Positions 25,813 through 33,335 of a stretch of DNA of 64,000 nucleotides are shown in pieces; positions within the stretch are counted from its first letter, which is position 1; each line of letters begins with the position of its first letter. Origin of the DNA: Aliiroseovarius pelagivivens (lineage in GTDB: Bacteria > Pseudomonadota > Alphaproteobacteria > Rhodobacterales > Rhodobacteraceae); the NCBI RefSeq assembly GCF_900302485.1, contig NZ_OMOI01000001.1:372001-436000 (forward strand), given 5' to 3'. The position numbers and the translations under genes were made by a program. Under the pieces are notes generated by a model. That model was not told where the DNA came from, did no database searches, and saw only the letters and a list, made by a program, of their open reading frames with translations.

Positions 25813-26862
25813 ATGCCGCCTCTTCCTTCCGAACTTGCCTATGTTCCCTTTGTATCGGTCGAACACATGATGGGCTTGGTCCATCATATCGGCATCGAAA
25901 CCGTCCTGCGCGAGCTGGCGGACGAGATTGAAGCCGACTTCAAACGGTGGGAACTTTTCGACAAGACGCCCCGCGTCGCCAGCCACTCGGATGTGGGTGT
26001 GATCGAACTGATGCCGACCTCGGACGGCGAGATGTATGGCTTCAAGTATGTGAACGGCCACCCGAAGAACACCAAGGAAGGTCTGCAAACGGTCACGGCC
26101 TTTGGGCTGCTGGCAGATGTGAACTCGGGCTATCCGAAGCTTCTGTCGGAAATGACCGTGCTGACCGCGCTGCGGACTGCGGCGACCAGCGCGATGGTGG
26201 CAAAGCATCTGGCGCCGAAGGGATCGACCACCATGGCGATGATCGGCAATGGTGCGCAGTCAGAATTTCAGTGTCTGGCGTTCAAGGCGATCTGCGGGAT
26301 CGACACGGTACGGCTTTTCGACATCGACCCGGCGGCCACGGCGAAGGCCGCGCGCAATCTGACGGGGCATGGGCTGAATGTTGTGTCCTGCAAGACCGGC
26401 GAAGAAAGCATGGAAGGTGCGCAGATCATCACGACCTGCACCGCCGACAAGCAATATGCCACGATCCTGACCGACAATATGATCGGCGAGGGCGTGCACA
26501 TCAACGCCATCGGTGGCGACTGCCCCGGCAAGACCGAGCTGCACCGCGACATCCTGCTGCGCTCGGACATCTTCGTGGAATACCCCGAACAAACCTGGGT
26601 CGAGGGCGAGATCCAGCAGTTGGATGAAGGCCACCCGATCACCGAGATGTGGCAGGTGATCACCGGTCAGGCAAAGGGGCGGACATCGGATAAACAGATT
26701 ACGCTGTTTGACAGCGTGGGCTTCGCGATCGAGGACTTCTCGGCCCTGCGCTATGTCTCGAAGGCGATCGAGGGGACGGCCTATTTCACCCGGCTCGACA
26801 TGCTGGCAGACCCGGATGATCCGCGTGACCTGTTCGGGATGCTGGAACGGTCGAAGGACTGA
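25813..26862 (+). CDS. Ornithine cyclodeaminase
   Basis: A 349-residue NAD-dependent enzyme that converts ornithine to proline and ammonia. The mu-crystallin fold is supported by substrate residues in SEMTVLTALRTAATSA, the Rossmann loop MIGNGAQSEFQ (about residues 140-150), and the catalytic Asp in NAIGGDCPGKTEL (about 237). The long C-terminal tail (DKQITLFDSVGFAIEDFSAL) is typical of true ornithine cyclodeaminases rather than alanine dehydrogenase relatives. GGAG before the ATG supports the start. It is the last gene of the arginine-to-proline operon and is followed by a terminator. Confidence 0.94.
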   Translation: MPPLPSELAYVPFVSVEHMMGLVHHIGIETVLRELADEIEADFKRWELFDKTPRVASHSDVGVIELMPTSDGEMYGFKYVNGHPKNTKEGLQTVTAFGLLADVNSGYPKLLSEMTVLTALRTAATSAMVAKHLAPKGSTTMAMIGNGAQSEFQCLAFKAICGIDTVRLFDIDPAATAKAARNLTGHGLNVVSCKTGEESMEGAQIITTCTADKQYATILTDNMIGEGVHINAIGGDCPGKTELHRDILLRSDIFVEYPEQTWVEGEIQQLDEGHPITEMWQVITGQAKGRTSDKQITLFDSVGFAIEDFSALRYVSKAIEGTAYFTRLDMLADPDDPRDLFGMLERSKD

Positions 26863-26870
26863 TATGAGAA

Positions 26871-26905
26871 AAGGGGCGCGTACCAATCCGGTCCGCGCCC
26901 CTTCT
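26871..26905. terminator. Bidirectional intrinsic terminator (ocd and gcvH)
   Basis: A 10-bp perfect stem, AAGGGGCGCG (26871-26880) with CGCGCCCCTT (26894-26903), extended by an inner ACC/GGT pairing. It is flanked by A-rich and T-rich runs, so it can stop transcription from both convergent genes. Confidence 0.85.
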
Positions 26906-26922
26906 TGTTCAATGCGAAGCGA

Positions 26923-27282
26923 TCAGGCGATGAATTTCTTATAGGCCGCTTCATCCATGTAGTCGTCCAGCACGCTGGTGTCGGATGCTTTGATCTTGAA
27001 CAGCCACGCGTCGCCTTCGGGGTCGTCGTTGACCTTGCCCGGTTCGTCCACCATGGTCTCGTTCACTTCGGCGATCTCGCCATCTAGCGGGCTCAGGATG
27101 TCGGACGCGGCTTTCACGCTTTCGATCACGACGATTTCGTCATCTTTCGAGACCGTGTCGCCAGCCTCGGGCAGTTCCAGAAAAACCACGTCGCCCAACT
27201 GCTCGGCCGCGTGGGCGGTGATGCCCACAACATAGACGCCATCTTCTTCGCGCAGCCATTCGTGTTCTTCGGTGTAATACAT
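26923..27282 (-). CDS. gcvH: Glycine cleavage system H protein
   Basis: A 119-residue lipoyl carrier that shuttles the aminomethyl group among the P, T and L proteins of glycine cleavage. The N-terminus MYYTEEHEWLREEDG and the lipoylation motif VVIESVKAASDI (acceptor Lys) are intact, and the length is standard. AGGAGAC upstream supports the start. The gcvT and gcvP genes that usually flank it are absent from both sides, so the carrier is encoded apart from its enzymes here, or it is a second copy. Confidence 0.95.
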   Translation of the reverse strand: MYYTEEHEWLREEDGVYVVGITAHAAEQLGDVVFLELPEAGDTVSKDDEIVVIESVKAASDILSPLDGEIAEVNETMVDEPGKVNDDPEGDAWLFKIKASDTSVLDDYMDEAAYKKFIA

Positions 27283-27377
27283 TCGGTGTCTCCTGCTGGT
27301 TTGATCTGACCGTATCGCCGCCCGCGCGCGGCGGCAAGAGCTTGTATCCCACCGCATGCGGGTGCAGTCTGCGCCCT

Positions 27378-27998
27378 ATGAGCACCCTTGCGAATGACCC
27401 GCATTTCTTCGGCTATGGTTCCTTGGTGAACCGTCAGACCCACAGCTATGACAACCCGCGCGCCGCGCGTGTGACGGGCTGGCATCGGGCGTGGCGAAGG
27501 TCTCCGCATCGGGCGCTGTGTTACCTGACAGCGGTGCCGGACAGCGCGGACTATATCGAGGGGCTGATTGCTTCGGTCCCGGATGCGGATTGGGCGGCTT
27601 TGGATGAACGCGAGCGCGCTTATGCGCGGGTGCAGTTGGGCTCAGAGATCCGCCATGAGGGTGGTGATCTGGACGTGGCGATCTATGCAATCGCGCCTGG
27701 CGAGCATCACGCGCCGACGGATGATAACCCGGTGCTACTTAGCTATCTGGATGTGGTTGTTCAGGGCTATTTCCGCGAGTTCGGTCTGGACGGCGTCACC
27801 CATTTCTTCGAAACGACCGAGGGCTGGAACGCACCCATTTTGAACGACCGCGCAGACCCAATCTATCCGCGCGCACAGGTTCTGAGTGCGGAAGAGACGG
27901 CGCTGGTGGACGAAGGTCTCTCGCGCTTATCGGCGGTTGTGAAAGAGCGAGATGAGACGGGTCTGTCGCTGGTACGGATGCGTGGCACCGGGGCATAG
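27378..27998 (+). CDS. Gamma-glutamylcyclotransferase family protein
   Basis: A 206-residue protein with the GGCT-fold loop FFGYGSLVNRQTH at residues about 10-22 and the catalytic-type acidic region AALDERERAYARVQL (Glu near 76). Family members cyclise gamma-glutamyl peptides (glutathione turnover) or act as gamma-glutamylamine cyclotransferases; the substrate is not certain. The start at MSTLAND gives the usual short lead before the Tyr-Gly-Ser motif. Its 3' end overlaps the end of the convergent MATE gene by 72 bases. Confidence 0.85.
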   Translation: MSTLANDPHFFGYGSLVNRQTHSYDNPRAARVTGWHRAWRRSPHRALCYLTAVPDSADYIEGLIASVPDADWAALDERERAYARVQLGSEIRHEGGDLDVAIYAIAPGEHHAPTDDNPVLLSYLDVVVQGYFREFGLDGVTHFFETTEGWNAPILNDRADPIYPRAQVLSAEETALVDEGLSRLSAVVKERDETGLSLVRMRGTGA

Positions 27999-29327
27999 TC
28001 CGGCCTCGGCTTTGTTCAGCACGCGGACGGACAGGATCATCGCAATCCCGGCAAAGGCCACGCCACCAATCGCTTGTCCGATCAACACGCCGGGCGCCCC
28101 CCAATAGGCCGCTCCGATCATGACCAATGGGATGGTGCCAAGGGTCTGACGACCCCAGTTCACCCACGTCGAATAGAACGGGTGTCCAAGGTTGTTGAAG
28201 CTGGCGTTGGTGACGAAAATCACGCCGTTGAAATACCATGCCAGCGCCAGCGGACCACAGAACAGGAAGACCAGTTCGCGGCTTAGGCCCTCGGCGTTGA
28301 ACAGATCTGCGATGGGGCCGCGTGCCAGATACAGGAGCGCCGTGACCACCAGTGTCACCACCAAGACGAACAGCAGCCCGTCCCGGATGGATCCGCGCAC
28401 TCGGTCCATCTTTCCGGCCCCAAAGTTCTGCCCGACAATCGGTCCGATGGCTCCGGACAGGGCAAAGATGGTCCCGAAGGCGACCGGGATCAGACGGCCA
28501 ATAATGGCCATGCCCGCCACGGCGTCTTCCCCGAATTCAGCCATGGATCGAGTGACATAGGCCTGCCCCACGGGGGTTGCAAACTGGGTCAGAATGGCAG
28601 GCAGGGCGATGGTGGCGATGGCGGGGAAATCAACACTGAACTCAGCCCGCGTGGGACGATCCAGCCCGCCATAGTATTTGAAGATCGGATAGATCGACAT
28701 GACGGCCACGGTCAGGCGGGCCGCGACCGAGGCCAGAGCTGCGCCGGTCAGGTCTAGATTGAACCCGAAGATCAGAATGGGGTCGAGGATCGCATTCACC
28801 ACCCCCGCGCCGATGGTGGCCATCATGGCGCGACGGGCATCCCCGTGTGCGCGCAGGATCGCGCCGCCGACCATACCGGCGATCAGGATTGGAAGACTGG
28901 GAAGGATGATCCGCAGGTAAGATGTTGCAAGGTCCAGCGTGTCCCCCGACGCACCCAAAAGCGCGACAAGGTTGGGTGTGAAATACCAGACGACAGCCGC
29001 GAAGACCGCCCCGATGATCATGCCATAAAACAGGGCTGTGGCGGCTCTACGGCGGGCCGTTTGCGGCTCGCCTTCGCCCAACGCACGGGCGACAAGTGCA
29101 CCTGCTGCGATGGACATCCCGATCCCGAAGGACGAAGTGAAAAACAAAAGCGCACCCGAGTATCCGACCGCCGCAGCCAGCTCGTCCCGGCCCAGCATCG
29201 AGATGAAGATCATGTCGACCAGATCGACCAGAAAGATCGCCATCAGCCCGACCGAGGATGTCAGCGACATCACCGTGATGTGCCTTAGCAGATTGCCTTC
29301 AAGGAATTTCGCCTGCGCCTCGGCCAT
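27927..29327 (-). CDS. MATE family efflux transporter
   Basis: A 466-residue inner-membrane exporter with 12 predicted helices in two repeated halves. Features typical of the NorM/DinF superfamily are the N-terminal FLVDLVDMIFISMLGRDE and the matching second-half segment AIIGRLIPVAFGTIFALSGAIG with VGQNFGAG. It uses a cation gradient to expel drugs or metabolites; the substrate is not predictable. AAGGTG precedes the ATG at 29327; a GTG three codons upstream is the alternative start. The C-terminal 24 codons overlap the GGCT gene on the other strand. Confidence 0.93.
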   Translation of the reverse strand: MAEAQAKFLEGNLLRHITVMSLTSSVGLMAIFLVDLVDMIFISMLGRDELAAAVGYSGALLFFTSSFGIGMSIAAGALVARALGEGEPQTARRRAATALFYGMIIGAVFAAVVWYFTPNLVALLGASGDTLDLATSYLRIILPSLPILIAGMVGGAILRAHGDARRAMMATIGAGVVNAILDPILIFGFNLDLTGAALASVAARLTVAVMSIYPIFKYYGGLDRPTRAEFSVDFPAIATIALPAILTQFATPVGQAYVTRSMAEFGEDAVAGMAIIGRLIPVAFGTIFALSGAIGPIVGQNFGAGKMDRVRGSIRDGLLFVLVVTLVVTALLYLARGPIADLFNAEGLSRELVFLFCGPLALAWYFNGVIFVTNASFNNLGHPFYSTWVNWGRQTLGTIPLVMIGAAYWGAPGVLIGQAIGGVAFAGIAMILSVRVLNKAEAGLCPGATHPYQRQTRLISLFHNRR

Positions 29328-29452
29328 AATCGTCACCTTACCTGTTCGCTGTCGATCAGCATGACCTAGAAAGATGGGCAGCGCCAGTGGGTGGAGTGCA
29401 CAGGGTCTGTGCGAGGATGTGGGAAGAGATACGAGGGCCGTAGAACAGAGAA

Positions 29453-30013
29453 CTATGAACGTAGGACGTTCTTATGTGATTGGTCGACAGCAAACCATGC
29501 TGACGCATCTACAGGTTCAGGCACCGGGTTCTCAACCATCAGAAAATGAAAAGAATACCCGTCGCGTTTCACTAATCTCTCGAGTCTAAGCGTCAAAGAG
29601 TTCTTGTCGTAGTCGACAACCGCACGATCTTCGAGTTCAGGTGCGCCAAGCCGATCACTAAGGATTTCAGCATCTTCGGTGCCTATGACGATGGTGTAGT
29701 CTTCAGATGACCATTCCTGAGCATCCAAACACTGGCCAGTGCAGGGCGTGCCTTCAATTGGAGAGTCTATCGAGATACGGAACTCCAAGTTTTCAATCTG
29801 AACTGGGCCAGAAACTGCAAGTACAAACGCAGTGCAGTTTTGCACGCTCATGCCCTTTGGAAGCTGTGGGTCGAACTTTTTCTTCACCACTGAAACAGAA
29901 TTAGGTGAAATATTGACGCCAGAAACTTTCCCTTGCGCGCGGACGAGGCCGAGGTTTGTTTTTTCAGATTTTAGGCAAGTGATGCTAGGCATTTGGGAAA
30001 CCCAGAATAGCAC
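29453..30013 (-). CDS. Hypothetical protein in frame after gltX
   Basis: An open frame of up to 186 residues that I do not recognise. It has no good start: the first possibility is GTG at 30013, the first ATG is at 29992, and neither has a clear ribosome site. A short hydrophobic, Cys-containing N-terminus (LFWVSQMPSITCLKS) could be a poor lipoprotein signal. The rest is acidic with beta-like strands (VQIENLEFRISIDSP, DYTIVIGTEDAEIL). The frame is continuous with the gltX stop codon, and composition is less GC-rich than the neighbours. It could be a real small secreted protein or a decayed fragment. Confidence 0.45.
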   Translation of the reverse strand: MLFWVSQMPSITCLKSEKTNLGLVRAQGKVSGVNISPNSVSVVKKKFDPQLPKGMSVQNCTAFVLAVSGPVQIENLEFRISIDSPIEGTPCTGQCLDAQEWSSEDYTIVIGTEDAEILSDRLGAPELEDRAVVDYDKNSLTLRLERLVKRDGYSFHFLMVENPVPEPVDASAWFAVDQSHKNVLRS

Positions 30014-30040
30014 AAGATCGCCAATTAGGCGATCTTGCTC
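30011..30040 (-). terminator. Hairpin downstream of gltX
   Basis: A 10-bp perfect stem CAAGATCGCC (30013-30022) with GGCGATCTTG (30028-30037) around a five-base loop, 16 bases after the gltX stop on the minus strand. The following T tract is weak (TGCTATTCT), so it may be a partial terminator or an RNA-stability element. Confidence 0.6.
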
Positions 30041-30052
30041 GTTTCGACGGAC

Positions 30053-31378
30053 CTACCCCTTCGCGCGTACTACCTGCAACAGCGGCATCAGCGACGACAT
30101 GTCCGGGCCGCGCTCCATGCCGGTGACGGCTTTGCGCAGTGGCATGAACAGACCTTTGCCTTTGCGACCGGTTGCCTCTTTCACGGCAGAGGTCCAGTTT
30201 GACCAGCTGTCGCCGTCATAGGGCGCGTCGGGCAGAAGCGTCATGGCTTCGGCGATGAAGTCCTTGTCCTCGTCGTCGATCAACGGCTCGGCACCATCAC
30301 GGCACAGGACCCACCAACCTTCCAGATCGGCCAGCGTGGTGATGTTTTCGCGGGCGACGGACCAGAAGGCCTCGGCCATTTCACCGGGCACGCCAATTTC
30401 GTCCAGCTTTGCGGAAACGGCATCCACAGGCAGGGCCGCAAGATAGCGTGCGGTCAGCGGGAACAGGTCTTGGACATCAAACTTGGTCGGGGCCGAGCCG
30501 AAGGTCGACAGATCGAAGCCTTCGATGATCTCGTCCAGCGAGCTGCGCAGCTCGACCGGTTGCGATGATCCCAAACGCGCCAGCAGGCTCAGCAGCGCCA
30601 TCGGCTGCACGCCCTGTTCGCGCAGGTCGCGGATGGCCAGCGTGCCAAGACGCTTGGACAGAGCCTCGCCCTGCGGGCCGGTCAGAAGCGAATGGTGTGC
30701 AAAGCTGGGGACAGCGCCGCCCAATGCTTCGATAATCTGAATTTGCGTGCCGGTGTTGGTCACGTGATCCGAGCCGCGCACCACGTTGGTGATGCCGAAG
30801 TCGATGTCGTCACAGACCGAGGCCAGTGTATAGAGGAACTGCCCGTCGCCACGGATCAGTACAGGGTCAGACACGGAGGCCGCATCGATCGAGATGTCGC
30901 CCAGAATGCCGTCGGTCCAGTTAATCCGCTGATGATCCAGTTTGAAACGCCAGTGGCCCTGACCGCGTTCTTCACGCAGCTTGGACTTCTCGTCGTCTGA
31001 CAGCGCCAGCGCCGAGCGGTCATAAACCGGCGGCTTGCCCATGTTCAGTTGTTTCTTACGCTTCAGGTCCAGCTCGGTCGGGGTCTCGAAACATTCATAG
31101 AACCGGCCCATGTCGCGCAGCTCTTGTGCGGCGGCTTCATAGCGGTCCAAACGATCCGACTGTTTTTCAACGCGATCCCAGGTCAGACCCAGCCATTCCA
31201 GATCTTCCATGATCGCGTCTGCATATTCCTGCTTCGAGCGTTCTGGATCTGTGTCATCCAAGCGCAGGATGAATTGGCCGCCTGATTTGGCAGCGATCAG
31301 ATAGTTGAACAGCGCGGTACGCAGGTTGCCCACATGGATATATCCGGTGGGCGAGGGGGCGAAACGGGTGGTGGTCAT
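30053..31378 (-). CDS. gltX: Glutamyl-tRNA synthetase
   Basis: A 441-residue class I aminoacyl-tRNA synthetase. The HIGH-type motif is in FAPSPTGYIHVGNLRTAL (residues 6-23), and the KMSKS-type motif appears as GEALSKRLG near residue 240. The middle carries the expected Glu-tRNA binding region RGSDHVTNTGTQIQ. The C-terminal anticodon-binding domain is complete. Alphaproteobacteria often have two GltX copies, one discriminating for tRNA(Gln); the copy type cannot be decided here. AAGGAGAT before the start is a strong ribosome site. Confidence 0.96.
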   Translation of the reverse strand: MTTTRFAPSPTGYIHVGNLRTALFNYLIAAKSGGQFILRLDDTDPERSKQEYADAIMEDLEWLGLTWDRVEKQSDRLDRYEAAAQELRDMGRFYECFETPTELDLKRKKQLNMGKPPVYDRSALALSDDEKSKLREERGQGHWRFKLDHQRINWTDGILGDISIDAASVSDPVLIRGDGQFLYTLASVCDDIDFGITNVVRGSDHVTNTGTQIQIIEALGGAVPSFAHHSLLTGPQGEALSKRLGTLAIRDLREQGVQPMALLSLLARLGSSQPVELRSSLDEIIEGFDLSTFGSAPTKFDVQDLFPLTARYLAALPVDAVSAKLDEIGVPGEMAEAFWSVARENITTLADLEGWWVLCRDGAEPLIDDEDKDFIAEAMTLLPDAPYDGDSWSNWTSAVKEATGRKGKGLFMPLRKAVTGMERGPDMSSLMPLLQVVRAKG

Positions 31379-31439
31379 AGGTTGATCTCCTTGGCGGTCC
31401 CTCTTTCATATTGGCCCGTCTTTGTCCATAATATTCCCT

Positions 31440-31838
31440 ATGGAGAAGTCATCTGCACCCAGTTTGGCGCAGATCGAGCAAATGGCGTTAGACGCGCGTG
31501 CCCATCTGCCCGACCCGTTTGCCGAGCCCGCTTTGGACGTCGGGATCCAAGTGGCCGAGATTCCGGATGCCAGTGTGCTGGCCGATCACGACATAGCCGA
31601 TCCCTATACGTTGACCGGGCTTTATGTCGGCGTCCCCATGACCGAGAAATCGGTTAGCGATCAGCCTTTGGCGATGGATGCAATCTGGCTGTTCCGACGG
31701 GCCATATTGGATGAATGGGCGGCACGCGGGAATGTGACCATGGCCGAGCTGGTCAACCATATTGTCGTGCACGAGTTCGCGCATCACTTCGGTTGGTCGG
31801 ACGAGGATATCGCCGCGATTGACCGCTGGTGGGAATAG
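31440..31838 (+). CDS. Metallopeptidase family protein with MMP-like domain (zincin)
   Basis: A 132-residue small cytosolic zincin-like protein. The C-terminal third contains IVVHEFAHHFGWSDEDI, an HExxHxxGxxD motif that provides three zinc ligands and the catalytic Glu. This matches the possibly metallopeptidase family PF06262 found widely in actinobacteria and proteobacteria; its substrates are unknown. The ATG at 31440 is chosen; a TTG six codons upstream is possible. It is divergent from gltX and converges, with 7 bases between stops, on the DUF1801 gene. Confidence 0.85.
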   Translation: MEKSSAPSLAQIEQMALDARAHLPDPFAEPALDVGIQVAEIPDASVLADHDIADPYTLTGLYVGVPMTEKSVSDQPLAMDAIWLFRRAILDEWAARGNVTMAELVNHIVVHEFAHHFGWSDEDIAAIDRWWE

Positions 31839-31845
31839 TCGTCGG

Positions 31846-32274
31846 TCAGGTCGGCTGGATGGGCCATTTCTTGTCGAGGTCCGCCAGCCCCGCGCGGATC
31901 AGCTCGGCCAGCACATCCAGATCGATGTCTGCCAACTTGTTCACATACAGGCAGGATTTGCCCATTTTGTGTTTTCCCAGACGCGCAAGGATATCGCCGA
32001 AGTCGGCGTATCCCGGCATGATATAGATCGAGTGGCGCGCCTTACGGGGTGAAAACCCGGTGGCCAGAAAATCGCCCTGCCGCCCGCTGTCATAGACATA
32101 GTGATACTGACCATAGCCGATGATCGATGGCCCCCACATGAGCGGTTTGTATCCGGTCACGCTTTGGAACAGTTGATCAAGCACCTTAGCGTCTTCTTGT
32201 TTTGACGCAGGTTCGACCGACGTGATGAAATTTTCAGCAGTTAGGTCGGTTGGTGTTGTTTTGTTCTGGGCCAT
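31846..32274 (-). CDS. DUF1801 domain-containing protein (YdhG-like)
   Basis: A 142-residue protein with the YdhG/DUF1801 fold: VLDQLFQSVTGYKPLMWGPSI early, GYGQYHYVYDSGRQGDFLATGFSPRK in pieces through the middle, and the C-terminal LGKHKMGKSCLYVNKLADID. Gly-Lys-x-x-x-Gly-Lys-Ser-Cys-Leu-Tyr is the clearest family mark. Relatives bind small ligands or iron (frataxin-like fold), but no activity is known here. It is a stand-alone gene; its start at 32274 is divergent from the MBL-fold gene. Confidence 0.85.
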   Translation of the reverse strand: MAQNKTTPTDLTAENFITSVEPASKQEDAKVLDQLFQSVTGYKPLMWGPSIIGYGQYHYVYDSGRQGDFLATGFSPRKARHSIYIMPGYADFGDILARLGKHKMGKSCLYVNKLADIDLDVLAELIRAGLADLDKKWPIQPT

Positions 32275-32380
32275 GTCTTGCCGATCTTTTCACGATGACG
32301 TGACGCGCATCAATTCAGGATGAAATCCGAGTATAGTTCACCCTGTCGCATTAACAAAATCCAACAAATTGGAGAATGAC

Positions 32381-33316
32381 ATGACAGATTTTCCCATCCC
32401 TCGCATTTCACGGCGTCACTTGCTGGCAATGGGGGCGGCGTCGCCTCTGGTTGCTTTGGCTGCAACGCCAGCCCGCGCCATGGCACCGCAGTTGGGCGCG
32501 CAAACCATTGATGCGCGTCGTTTCAAGCTGGGGGCGTTCGAGGTGACAACCTTGCTGGCAGGTGCGCGCACGGTGCCGGACCCTCAGACCATATTCGGCA
32601 TGAATGTCGGCGCAGACGAGTTCGCCACTGCAAGTGCGGGCGCCAATATCCCGACGGATGCGGCCCAGTTTTTCTTCACGCCTACTTTGGTCAACACAGG
32701 CGTCGATTTGGTGCTGTTTGACACCGGATTGAACCCCGAGGGGATCAGCGCGGCTGTCACGGCGGCTGGATATACGCCTGAAGATGTCGATGTCGTCGTC
32801 ATCACCCATATGCATGGCGATCACATTGGTGGGTTGTCGGGCGATGCGGGCGCAACCTTCCCGAACGCACGCTATGTAACCGGTGCGGTCGAGTTCGATC
32901 ACTGGGCGGCGGCCGGAAATGACAGGTTCGATGCCAAGGTGGCGCCGTTGGCCGAGCAGACAACGATGCTGGCCCCTGGCGATGCAGTTCTATCCGGGAT
33001 CGAGGCAGTAGAAGCCTTTGGCCACACGCCCGGCCACATGGCCTATCGTCTGGACAGCGGCGGGCAGTCGCTGCTGATCGCGGCGGATTTTGCCAACCAC
33101 TATGTCTGGTCGTTGGGCTATCCCGAGTGGGAGGTGAAGTTCGACATGGACAAATCTGCGGCGGCCGCCACGCGTAAGTCTCTGCTGGGGATGCTGGCCG
33201 CCGAGAAGATGCCCTTCATTGGCTACCACATGCCGTTCCCTGCATTGGGTTATGTCGAGGCTCGCGACGCAGGGTTCCAATACGTGCCGCACAGCTATCA
33301 GCTGTTGATGGGATAA
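32381..33316 (+). CDS. Exported MBL-fold metallo-hydrolase
   Basis: A 311-residue hydrolase with a twin-arginine signal (IPRISRRHLLAMGAASPLVALAA broken at Arg-Arg), so it folds before export to the periplasm. The metallo-beta-lactamase metal motif is THMHGDHIGG (about 141-150), with further ligands in GHTPGHMAYR and IAADFANH. It resembles the quorum-quenching lactonase/N-acyl hydrolase-like MBL proteins of alphaproteobacteria, but the substrate is not determined. GGAG at 32371-32374 fixes the start at MTDFPIP rather than four codons upstream. Confidence 0.9.
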   Translation: MTDFPIPRISRRHLLAMGAASPLVALAATPARAMAPQLGAQTIDARRFKLGAFEVTTLLAGARTVPDPQTIFGMNVGADEFATASAGANIPTDAAQFFFTPTLVNTGVDLVLFDTGLNPEGISAAVTAAGYTPEDVDVVVITHMHGDHIGGLSGDAGATFPNARYVTGAVEFDHWAAAGNDRFDAKVAPLAEQTTMLAPGDAVLSGIEAVEAFGHTPGHMAYRLDSGGQSLLIAADFANHYVWSLGYPEWEVKFDMDKSAAAATRKSLLGMLAAEKMPFIGYHMPFPALGYVEARDAGFQYVPHSYQLLMG

Positions 33317-33335
33317 GATGCGCGGGCGGGGTGGC

